A stretch of DNA of 64,000 nucleotides from Brienomyrus brachyistius (taxonomy: Eukaryota > Chordata > Actinopteri > Osteoglossiformes > Mormyridae), in assembly GCF_023856365.1 (NCBI RefSeq), contig NC_064536.1, positions 36,572,776 through 36,636,775 on the forward strand, written 5' to 3'. Position numbers and translations under genes: made by a program. The notes under the pieces were generated by a model. It saw only the letters and a program-made list of their open reading frames with translations, ran no database searches and was not told where the DNA came from. Shown here piece by piece: positions 1 through 11,141 of this stretch (position 1 is its first letter; each line of letters opens with the position of its first letter).

Positions 1-483
1 CGAATCAGACGTTCAGCGTCCTTGTGCCACCCCTTTGTGTCCACACAGAGGTTCAGCACGTTGCTCCCATGTCTGATCTCACCGCCCTGGTATTGCTCTC
101 GCCAATATAGCAGCTTAGCTCTGGCCATCTTATGCCCCCCTATCGCTAAGACCTTCAGCAACAGCACTGAGTCTCAATGGCAGTCAGCTAATTTGTCAGC
201 ACACAGCAGATCAGCTACATACTATATCACTGTGCTTCTTACATTCAGTCCATCCAAATCTGCCCTAAGCAAGCATTCGAATCCCTGTGTAAGCGTACCA
301 CTGACCCCTATAGGTGAACGCAAACAAAAATTGTGACTCTTTTGCTGGGGTCACACTGAAAAATGCCGAACACAAATCCACTATTGTAAACCACTTTGCA
401 CTGGGGGGCACATTTGTTAGCACAGTGTAAGGATCAGGAAGTTCCACTGTCTGAGCCTCTACTACCTCATTCACTGCATGCAC
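1..483 (-). pseudogene. ERV reverse transcriptase fragment
   Basis: The minus strand from 483 to about 265 reads as the fingers/palm start of a retroviral RT, with PDPYTVLTN, the palm segment FTIVDLCSAFFSV (catalytic Asp in VDL) and FAFTYRGQ. After a deletion and frame change, 264-1 reads as the later palm and connection. There the segment that normally holds the catalytic YxDD reads VADLLCADK, so the second Asp pair is destroyed, and a stop codon follows shortly after. It is a dead polymerase gene. Confidence 0.8.
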
Positions 484-679
484 ATCATGAACTAACCTCC
501 ACAGCCTACATCCGTATCATGGGTGGTCCACACCCCCTCTAGCGCTTCTCCCACCAGCATTCCTCTGCACTTTCTTTCCCTTCACACTGCACTCCTATCA
601 TGCTCCACAGCTACAAACCTCACAATCTCCTACACTCTCTGCGCTCCACTGACTCTCACCAACTCGCCTTCTGCAGCAG

Positions 680-1335
680 CCTGCACTCCTTCATATTATG
701 TTGGTGCCCAGACTGTCTGATTTACCCAGTCTGTCCAGAGATCATCTAATTTGTGGGTAAATGGGTGCCCTCTGAGGAAACCTCCATCCATCCAATCCAT
801 AGTTACTTCCTCAGTTCCCTCTCACACTCTTTAGCAGAGTTCTCCTCCTCTCTGTACAAGTCAGTAGTGTGCATTGGCTGCTCACAGTACTGCTCCTCAG
901 GCTTGGCAATAAGCCCCCAAACTTATCTTAGCCTGCTTCTCACTGGCTTTGGGAGGGCGTCCTGCAGTGCCTTCCGATGCACCAAATCCTGCAGGTCCTG
1001 CTCTGTCTCAGTGCACCACCGCTTTTCTTGTGCTTGCAGATAGACAGCTGGGCTCTCCCCCTCCTTTATGGGCTCCACATACATATCTGCCCATATCTGC
1101 ACTTAGTCTCAGAGAAAATATAACTCACAGCTGTTGCCAGAGGTTACTATGGTAACCATCAAAGAGACATGCATCATTTATAAGACTGAACCATCTTCAC
1201 ATCCCGTATTGCCACAGTTGGAACTGGGAGTCTGAGAAGCAGGCCCTCCAGATCCTGTCCTGCCCATGGCAGATACTGTGTCTGTGCTCCTTTTACCACC
1301 AATAGGAGCATCGAATACTTTTTTGGGGGCTTTAT
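680..1335 (-). pseudogene. ERV gag capsid and zinc-knuckle remnant
   Basis: On the minus strand, 1,320-1,175 contains a capsid N-domain-like stretch (YLPWAGQDLEGLLLRLP). Positions 1,095-780 contain a capsid C-domain-like stretch with PAVYLQAQEKRW, ALPKPVRSRL and DLYREEENSAKECEREL, broken by at least two stop codons. At 715-680 the reading GHQHNMKEC matches the second half of a CCHC knuckle (GHxxxxC); the first Cys pair is not visible. Gag normally packages the viral RNA. This copy is inactive. Confidence 0.65.
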
Positions 1336-1569
1336 AGATCTCTTGCTTCTCACTGCTATTTTCTCTGCCTCATCCTCTTCCTCTCTTTCTTCCTCATTCT
1401 CTTTCTCTCTCCTTCTCCTGATGAACTCCTTCCTCTGTATGGAGGGTTAGGGGTGTCCAGTAGATGCATCAGCCCCTCTGCATTCTCACCAATCACACCT
1501 TCTCCCCATTTTTTTAGCTCTGCCTTTTCTGTCAGATCCCCACGCTTGGCCTCCCATTGTTACCTCCTG

Positions 1570-1842
1570 TTATCTCGCTGTCTTTCCCCCACTGCCTGCC
1601 ACAGTAGGGCACTCACTTCCCTGTACCCAACTAGGCAGCCTGACATTCCTCTGTCCTTTCTCTTGACCTCCCTGCAATGCATTATTTCCCTTTTGAACTT
1701 TCCCTTGTATCATTGGGTATCTTTGGCCCTTATATGGCTGGGGAGGCTCTTCCGCTAACAGGTACTGACTTTGGTATGACGGCAGCCGTAACTCCTCCTG
1801 CTCTCTTTCCCCTTTTATTCCTGCCTGATTCTCACTCATCAC
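1570..1842 (-). pseudogene. ERV gag N-terminal, proline/glutamine-rich segment
   Basis: An open stretch of about 90 codons on the minus strand, rich in Glu, Gln, Pro and Tyr (for example PPQPYKGQRYPMIQGKV). It resembles the linker between matrix and capsid of gag proteins and lies in the right place, upstream of the capsid-like part. The assignment rests mainly on position and composition. Confidence 0.4.
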
Positions 1843-2145
1843 CTTTTTCTCTTCTCCAGGCCTCTCCCTTTGCCTTAAATAACCTCAGAACCTCCAGTTC
1901 CTCACTTCTTTTCTTTTGACACCTTTCCATATTTTTGTTAGCCTTTTGGTACTTTATCAATGTCTCCATCTCCTCACATCCCATGTGCCTCCTCACATTT
2001 TCCTCAACTTACTCTTAAATCCTTGTGCTTTACTGATGTCTTAAAGATTTACCCTCAATTATACTACTGATAATTGCGATCGCTCGCAAATGCTTCAGTG
2101 GGCATTCTCTACTGTAACAATATCTTAACTTCACGAAAATGAACG

Positions 2146-2290
2146 GACCCCCCTCTCTCTAGAGGAATACACAGGCCCTTACTGGCTGTTACTGCATAAA
2201 GAGACCCCCCTCTCTGTAGGGGAAAACACAGGCCCTCGCTCTCCTTTACTACACAGTCAGACCCCCCTCTCTCTACTGGAATACACAGTA
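2146..2290. repeat. 57-bp tandem repeat, about 2.5 copies
   Basis: The phrase GACCCCCCTCTCT followed by an A-rich part ending ACACAGGCCCT recurs at 2,146, 2,203 and 2,260, an exact 57-bp spacing. It lies between the ERV remnant and the gene A promoter block. No coding meaning is apparent. Confidence 0.8.
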
Positions 2291-2499
2291 TTCACAGTAA
2301 AATACCCCTTCTACTGAAGATGTGTGAATCTGCTGGCTCCCGGCGAGCTCAGGGCTTCTTGCTGATGGGGCTCCCAACATGCAACCATATAGATGAAACT
2401 CAGCTGGGGGACACAACAATATATAGTGTTGAGTGTTGAAAATGGTTTTGGTACTTTTTTGGTATCGTATTGAAGTTTGATATTTTGGTGACAACACTA

Positions 2500-2765
2500 C
2501 AAGAGAGTCCACTGGACCCACAAAGATTGTGTTCAGCGAGCCTAAGTTAGCAGCTCTAGTGTTTTGCTAAACTATCAGTGTTGTGCTGTTTTCACTCACT
2601 TCCTCTGTGGTCCTGCTGGTTATTTCTGTATTTAGTGTGAATCTCTGCGGTGAACAGAGTCCAGCATTAAAGGACCAGCTGGCAGTTCAGTGTAAACCGC
2701 TCCTGCTTTAATGTCCGGTTTATACCAGAGCAGAGCTGAGTGTGAAACGTCGTTTAGTTCACACA
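2500..2765 (+). promoter_or_regulatory. Conserved upstream block of Ig receptor gene A
   Basis: This block is clearly homologous to the minus-strand sequence 40,285-40,040 upstream of gene B. It starts at the shared phrase AGAGTCCACTGGACCCACA and continues through TTGCTAAACTATCAGTGTTG, CACTTCCTCTGTGG (2,597-2,610) and TATTTCTGTATTTAGTGTGA. The complement of CACTTCCTC is GAGGAAGTG, a good match to PU.1/ETS-type binding sites common in leukocyte promoters. No clear TATA box is seen and the transcription start is not determined. It lies 150-400 bp upstream of the candidate leader exon. Confidence 0.6.
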
Positions 2766-2907
2766 TTTAACAAACTTCAGTATCAGTATTTGTTTTTGTG
2801 ATCTGACTCTTATTCGGTACTGAATACTTCTCTAGTTCAGCATTTAAAAAACAACTTGGATTATCTTTGAAAGAAGACAGCTTCCTGATACTTAAAATCA
2901 CTTACAA

Positions 2908-2929
2908 ATGTTTCTCCTCATACTCCTTT
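2908..2929 (+). CDS. Gene A exon 1: leader start
   Basis: ATG followed by six hydrophobic codons (MFLLILL plus one base) runs straight into GTAAGT, a consensus splice donor, leaving phase 1. The next exon's first two bases complete a Cys codon. The in-frame upstream stop TAA at 2,893 excludes a longer start. The leader would be only about 11-13 residues, which is short, so a different first exon is possible. The similarly short leader of gene B supports the layout. Confidence 0.5.
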
Positions 2930-5900
2930 GTAAGTATTGAATAATTTTTATTTTGTGATGTTCCTACAATTTTATTGCTTTATACTGTTTAGCATCCAAA
3001 TATTTATGTGAATGACCTGTTCATTGCATACATTAATAAAAATTACACTGGACAATGAGGATTTTGCTTTTATACACTTTTGGTTGTATTTTATAGATTT
3101 CAGACTGTTGATCACAAAAATAACCCTAAATTTCCCCATCATCTACCATAAATATTCCCTATTTTTGTGATTTACTGTTATATTTTAGGTATACTAGGAT
3201 ATTACCCACAAAGCAAGCCTTAATTTTGCTTAATCCTGAGTAGGTAGGTACAGGTGCTATACAAATACTGTTTTAAACATGCCTGGTAATGTGTAATCGG
3301 GGTAGATGCTGGCAGACAGGCTATATCCACAAGTCACATATACAGATGCTTTGCATTACATTGATATAGCACGAACGCATGTTGAAGTAAAAGTTCTTCA
3401 GACAATAACATACTTGAGTGCATGTAACAATAGCATTTACAACTGCAATATATTCTGTTACATTTGTGTACATGCTTAAGGCTCAATGACAGCATGACTG
3501 CACTTATACAGAAAGCTATGGGCTCTACTTCAGCTGTAAAATCGGTGATGAAGACAAACCCAGGGCTCCTCACATTTGCTATATAACATGTGGAGTGAAG
3601 CTGAGCGCTCGGCTCAGACATACTGGGGAGTCAGTGCCATCTGCAGCCCCAATGACATGGCGAGTACAGAAGGGTCAGGTGACAGACCGTTATGATGGAT
3701 AAGTAAGAGACATACCTTGTGAACAGCTCTCTGACAGGAATGTACCAGGTCCTGATGCGGCGTGAGGTGACTGGAAGCAGAGCTGCAGGCAGGGCTTGAA
3801 AAATAATGAGGCCTATTTCAATTAGCAAAAACTACATTTTTATTAGTGACACAAATTCTGAGAAATAGACGATATATCACGTATGTGCCAAGAGAAAGAG
3901 AGATTTTAAACTTAAACAGGTCACTCTGGGTGACATGGCAGAGCAGAGAGAAAAACCCTCCCTACTGTATGTGTGTGTGGATTAGGGTTAGGGGACTAAA
4001 TGTAAATGTAATAAAAACTAAATGTAATAAATGTAAATGTAATATAAACTCATTATTGTACAGTAATAAAAACTCATTATAGTAATAAAAGCAATAATGA
4101 TTATCAATTGATAACGAAAAATACAAGAAGAATTGGGCTGTGAGTTCAAGCCTGTGATACTGACATTAACACTTTTGGACACAGATGTTTAAGGTTTCAT
4201 GCCAGTTTTCACTAATTGTGTTTTCTCTGCTGGTCCGAATGCAGTGAGGATGTTTTCAGTGAAGTTGGCCTAGACTGTCAAAGTAATGATGAGTGCTGAA
4301 GTAATTTTTCATTCCTTCTGCAAAATGCTTGCTATCGTGTTGAGGTTGGCACCGACCCGTTTGTGCACAAAAGCACCACATAGATTTATGAACTGCATCA
4401 AGGCTTTTTGACTTTGTCAGGAATCTCTATTTAAACAAAATAAATTATTTATTTTATTTTTTTTACTAGGCAAGTCATGCCCATATATGTAAGGCAAGAT
4501 AAGACCAATTCAGTTTATTTACATAATTCTCTTGAGGTTTATTTTACCATCATTTTTTTATTGAAAATGAGATACATGCTGTCAAAAGAAAGGTCCGGAA
4601 AGCCACACCAAAAATATTAAAATCAATCTTTTCATGGATAAGGCAGCTTAACAAGGTAATCAAGAGGTAAGAAGCAGATTAGATGATAAATTATTGTTTT
4701 GAGGGTATTTTATGGCTGATTTAAGACATAACAGATAGAAACAGAAAGCTAAGGATTCTCGTTGCTGGCATGATCATACTGTGATATTTTACTAAGGTGG
4801 AGGTGTAATTTGAACCCACCCCCATATCCAACTCTCTTCTACGCCGTTCTTTTAGGCTTCAAATAATTCCTGTTATTTATAAATGGCAGTAAATGTGTCC
4901 CACAATGTAATAAAAACCTGTTTTTTTGGCCCCACAAAGATGTGTCTCCAATCAAAAAACTAAAAATGTAAAAAGTCTTGTTAAGGTCGTTATGTTGAGA
5001 TTACAATTCTCCCTATAGCAATGAATGTAGAGTCCCCACAAAGATATAATTACAAACCTCTGTGTGTGTGTGTCTGTGTGTCTGTGTACGTGTGTGTCTG
5101 TTTCTTCATCATGGGGCTGATTTAAATTAAGCTTTTTTGTAAGAAATGTATCTAATATGTTTTGTTTAAATTGCTTTGACGTATCTGTCATGTGCAGGTT
5201 GTTTTCTGGGGGGTATGCAGTGTTAAATTAGAGTTTATATCAATTAATGATGGTTTCGGTTACAGAAAGTTATGTAGAGCTTGTGCCTTATTAAATGAAT
5301 TTAGGTCTATATCATAAGAACATTACAGGGCAGTAAAACATTATGGGTATGAAAGCATGTAATTTGATATTATTTTATATAAGCATAAAAATGAAATTAA
5401 TATTAACATACCATTACAAGCCAACATGAAATACATTTGTTATCCAAATTTGACTTTGAAATGTTTATATGGCCCGGGTCCGAGTCTCCATGTGGGTCAC
5501 ATGTGTGGAGTTTGCATGTTCTCCCCATGTCGTCGTGAGTTTTCCTCCGGGTACTCCGGTTTCCCCCCACGGTCCAAAAACATACTGAGGCTAATTGGAG
5601 TTGCTAAATTGCCCATAGGTGTGCATGTGTGAGTGAATGGTGTGTGAGTGTGCCCTGCGATGGGCTGGCCCCCCATCCTGGGTTGTTCCCTGCCTCGTGC
5701 CCATTGCTTCCGGGATAGGCTCCGGACCCCCCGCGACCCAGTGGGATAAGCAGTTTGGAAAATGGATGGATGGATGGATGTTTATATGGACAGTATTACT
5801 GATGCCGTCCCCTTCATATGCTGTTTATTATTATTTTTTATTAATGACATTGTGCAAGACGTTAATTAACCTAATCCAGCCCATAAGGCGTAATATGAAT

Positions 5901-8900
5901 GAAACCCAACCTTTACCATTCCCAGAGTAGCCTTGCCTATGCTTATATTTAACATGTTTCATACAATTATATTTCCTGCAAAAGCTATAGAAGGTCGTGT
6001 TTTAGGAACGTTTTTTACAGATAATAATCACTGTTTTTTCTCACTGAATGAGATGCTGCCTGCACACCCTCCCTCACAATGCTGCATGGTCACACACACA
6101 GTGTGAATTCGAGCTGCTTTTCGTGAAGCGCTTGTCTGCGGTCCACAAGTCGCACATCCTCTATCATGCTTATACTGAATGCTCTAGCTCTCTCTCACAC
6201 ACAGTAGAAACTATTAATAACACATTTGACCTGAATTAAAAATGCACTTGGCCCACAGACATTTTCAACTGCTGATTTTTTCATGCAGGTGAATATTTAG
6301 CTTCAAATTTTATTTTTAACTCTTTAAAAAATTACCGAGATCTGGACCTTGGTGACCTCATAGCTGGCTACAGCCCTCCTGAATCCCCCAATCTGCCATC
6401 AGCCATGAAAGCAGTGCTGCATGATGACAGTTTGCCAGGACCGAAGCCCCAGAGAGATGGAGCCTAGATGAGGTAGACGGAGATCCCACAATGAGCAAAC
6501 CTGATGTAGAAAATGACACTGATCCAGATGTTTTAAACTTAATAGCACTAATAAAAATGTGGTTTTTACTATTTGAACATTGCCTTTAAAAACTGCGATT
6601 ACACAATCCGTGGCAGGGGACAGGTTAGAGTACAACACCGGCATCGATAAAGGAATTGATAAGTTCAGAGGTGTACGATTCTGATGCTTTGGGAAATTTG
6701 GAACCGGTCCTCAAATGGCACCAGTTCAATTCCGATCCCTAGCTATGACTGGACATGAAAAATTCTCTTTCAGATTCACCAAGAAAATTTGACAAACTTC
6801 TTCAAGTAGGCTGGCAGCCTCTGTTTCAGCACAGACATGGGATGTTCATGGCTTTAGTTTGTGTGTGTAATGAGGTGGAGCTGGAGGGTGCGATCTGGTT
6901 GGGGCACGGTAATTTCATTAACCTGATTGCTTAATTGTGCTGAATTGTTGCAGCCAGCACACGTGTATATAGGACCCGGTTTTGGTTGCGTGTGTGACTG
7001 ATTTGTAAGCGGTGACGTGACTCTCTGTGCGCCAGTATCTCCTTTTCCGGAAGTTGTGGCTATATCCAACGCTGCAGGTAGGGCATCAGTGGAAGGGGTC
7101 GTTTGCTTGCTGTATGGGTGGTTGTAATGTGCTTTGGTATCTTCCTTAGAGTTGCGAGGGCTTGGTAAATCTAGCAGCTTGCGGTTGCTTCCGCTTTTAA
7201 GGTTTTCCAACTTTTACCGCGTGTAATCTGCCAGGTATGTCTCGTCTCCTTTTACCAACGTTTGGGTAGTAGGGGCATACCTAATACTGTGTTTGTATTT
7301 GTAGTGGATCGTGACTTGGAGTGTCCCGGACCGACGTGAGCCAGACCATCAACGGGATACTAAGTCACAACAATTGCTGCTGTTTTGCCCGGATGTTTTA
7401 TGTTTTGTTTCATGTTTTAAGTATTAATGTGTTTTATTGATTGGATGTAAATTGGGGGGGTGTCGTGGGGAAGGTTTGGTGCTGGGCGGTGAGGATCCGT
7501 GTCGGGCGATACCGCGCTGCGTGGTCGCGTTGCGTTCTTTTAGCCCACCCCTTGGGTGGATGTACCGGCGTCATGTACTGCGGGACCCCTTAGAGTGTTG
7601 TCTGACTGTACGCCTCCCATTCCCCTCCCGATAACAGCTGCCTGGTTTGGGTTTCCTCTTTTGTCGTGTGATTGGAGTGTTTTAAACATGATTTGATTTG
7701 TATTATTTGTGCTGTGATTTTGGTTTAGTAATTTGCTGTTTGGTTTCTTTGTGTTTTTACTTGGAGTGTGAATTAACAGCAGCCTAATAAAGGGAGTGTT
7801 TATGGTCTTCGCGTCTCCCCTATGGTGATCACGAATCTGTGTCCTTCTGTATTGGAGTGGGTTTTGAACTCCGGTATTCTAATTCTCTGGGTGCAATTCC
7901 CAGAGTGGCGTAGTCGGGTTGTCCATTTCCGTATTCCCTCGCTACTTCCTCCCTCAGTAACGCCACATGTGCATGACGCAGAACAATGGCAGATGATAAC
8001 CTTAAACATCTGTGTTCAAAAGTATTTTTATCATTTTAGAGAGGCAGAAACACGGCAGTTTTCACTAATTGTGTGTTCTCTGCTCGTCCGAAAGCAGTGA
8101 GGATGAGAATGTGTTTTTAATGAAGTAGGCCTAGTCTGTTACAGTAATGCTGAGTGCTGAAATGGTTTTTCATTCCCTCAGCAAAATATCTAATCCATAT
8201 TTAACTCTTTTATGGTGTTCTTTTAGGCTTTATATTATTCCTGTTATTCATAAAAGGTAGAATTCACTTTAACTACTTCTGCTAGCTGCATATAAACTAC
8301 TTCGATTTAACATTGTTTTTGTAGAATCAGATTTATGAATAATAAATCTGGATAATAATGTATATGGTACAAAACCTTTAACACAATGTGATCACTTGTA
8401 GTAACAGAGATGTGATCTGAGACAGAAATAGCCCTGTGGTCAAGCTACCCGCACTTTGCTGATACATCAAATCATCCAGCTAAAAATATGTGATGCACAT
8501 ATAAACATAACGTTACAGTTTCATATTGTGCACAGGAAAATGACAGAGACTTGTCAGTCGCAGTGGAAAATACAGTGACGTACAGTCAGGGAAAAAAATA
8601 TTTTAACCCCAGCTGATTTTGTAAGTTTGCCCACTAACAAAGAAATGATCAGTCTATAATTGCAATGGTAGGTTTATTTGAACAGTGAGAGACAGAACAA
8701 TATCAAAAAAATCCATCAAATCTTGGGTGAGAATCTCCTTCCCCCAGTCAGGGCAGTGAAAATGGGTCATGGGTGGGTATTCCAGCAAGACAATGATCCA
8801 CAACACAAAGCCAAGGCAGCAAAGGATTGGCTCAAGAAAAAGCATATTATGGTCTTGGAGTGACCTAGTCAGTCTGCAGACCTTAATCGCACAGAAAATC

Positions 8901-11107
8901 TGTGGAGGGAGCTGAAGGTTCGAGTTGCCAAACATCAGCCGCGAAACATTAATAACTTGGAGTGGATCTGCAAAGAGGAGTGGGACTAAATCCCCCCTGA
9001 GATGTGTGCAAAGCTTGTGGCCAACTACAAGACACGTCTGATCTCTGTGATTACCAGCAAAGGTTTTGCCACCAAGTACTAAAGCACGTTTTGCAAAGGG
9101 ATCAAATACTTATTTCATTCATAAAAATGCAAATTAATTTATAACTTTTTCTAAATACATTTTTCTGAATTTTTTTGTTATTGTTCTGTCTCTCACTGTT
9201 CAAATAAACTTACCATTGAAATTATAGATCAATTGATGAAATTAAAGATCATTTCCTTATTAGTGAGCAAACTTACAAAATCAGCAACAGTTCAAATAAT
9301 TTTTTCCCTGATTGTATATTTGGTTCCCTGATTGTATGTTTTCTTATGGCTGATATTCATGCAAACAGTCTTAAAATGTGGCCATATGTAATGTCTAATT
9401 TTTCTAATGATTAATAATTTCTAAATCATACTCCAGATGGAAGGTGTCATGCCCAGCTCGTACGTTCCTCGTGTGTTCCACACCCCCTGATTACCCACGT
9501 GTGCTTCCCTGATTGTCTCCCGCTTTGTCTGACTGTCATACAGTCCTGCAGGTGTCGCTGTGATGCTATTTTAAGCATCTTAAAGCAGAAGTTGGATTAT
9601 TAACGCCAGGACAGTTTATACCTTTATTAAGCAGTGGGGGGTGCAGGAGCCCAGGAGGCCGTATTTATGAGTTTGCAGTCTGGGAGCAGCGGCTGCTCCC
9701 CGGATCAGCGTCTCTGACAGGAAACACGCCGCGGACTGAAAACCGATCTCATTAACAACAAAAATAAAGATTTAAAACTACATGTCCTGAAGGTGCTGTT
9801 CTGTCAGTATTTTAAATATCTTAATGTACACATTATAACTACATTCAACCTTTATTAATATCGTATTTACACTGTTTCCTGTGTCTCCAGGTTGCAGTGC
9901 TGCTCTGGTGACCCAGGCTGAGGAGCCAACGGTGATAGAGGTCCAGCTCGGAGGAGCAGCCACTCTGCCTTGTGGGATTTCTGTGAATATGGAGCTTTCC
10001 TGGTTTTCCCTGCAGTCAGACCACATACCAGCCAGAGTTATGGACTTGAAATTTAGCCGTGAGCATCTCAAAAGACCTGCTCCTGTTAACATCAGAGATG
10101 AATACAGAGAGAGGCTGTTTCCTGTTGATGACTCTGACACCCACAGTCTGCAGCTGAAGAACATCAGTAAGGCAGATCTGCTGATCTACTGCTGCATCCA
10201 AAATATAGATACAAAGTTTGGAAACTGTACAAAGCTGAAATTCACAGGTAATTTTATGACGAGTGATTCAGATTAAGGTGACTGAGGGTTTGTATAATGC
10301 ATCATTAGCATTATTATACTATTATTATTATACTTTTTGTGTTGCTATAGCGACTCCCATGTCTTCGTATATTTTCTCACACATCACAATAATAGCACAG
10401 CTTCTGGCTGTGTACATTAGTCTGTCCCATCAGCAGGCGCAGCAACTACAGAGGTAATACATTTCATGGTGAGCAAACTCACCACTGACCATCCCAGTGT
10501 TTTATTGCTATTTCTGGTGACTTCCCCCTCGTTCTCCTCCACCCTCACCAGCTTTTTTCAGCTTGTGAGCTGCACCACTAGGGGAAACAAGACCCTGGAC
10601 TTGTTATATGCTGATGCTAAGGAGGCATATGTGGTGGCCCAGGGTGTAGGACCCCCACTGCCTAATGACTATTTTTGTACTGAGTCTTTAATTCTTCCCC
10701 TTAACCCTTTCACACAGCACAATGCTACCCACACACCCTTTAGGATCTCCTGGGGCAATGACACAATGGGGCAAACAACTGGGTGAGCTGGCACAGATTT
10801 ATTTGGGGCTCGGTTACAGATACTCCAAACTCCCAGGCAACAACCACCTCCCTCCCACCAACAGGTAAATCACACTACCACTACAAGTGTTATTTCTCCT
10901 TCCCCAATACCACTCCACAACAACCCCACAGCACTCACACCTCCCCCCAATATCCACTACAACTAATCACACAGTGACACAGCACCCTTATATACAGCAC
11001 ACTTATGCAGCGGGGAGAGGAGGTCAGTTAACATAGGAGAGGACAAAACCGAAGGGTGACCTGCAAAGGTCCCCCCTACATAAACCTAACCCCCAAACAA
11101 AAATGTA

Positions 11108-11141
<34 letters not shown>

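Larger units (their letters stand above)
1..1915 (-). mobile_element. Degenerate endogenous retrovirus, gag-pol segment
   Basis: Read on the minus strand, this stretch has the order of a retroviral gag-pol region: a proline-rich gag N-terminal part (about 1,840-1,570), a capsid-like part (about 1,330-780), a trace of a nucleocapsid zinc knuckle (about 715-680) and reverse transcriptase (483-1). The window cuts off the rest of pol. Several frames and stop codons interrupt it and the YxDD active site is lost, so it cannot encode working proteins. The look is that of a class I (gamma/epsilon-like) fish ERV; this is judged from gag and RT wording only. No LTR was recognised upstream. The element lies head-away from gene A and ends some 600 bp before that gene's promoter block. 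Confidence 0.75.

Noticed and set aside
3976..3994. Telomere-like GGGTTAGGG word (also near 23,503)
   Set aside because: A single unit each; expected by chance and not an array.
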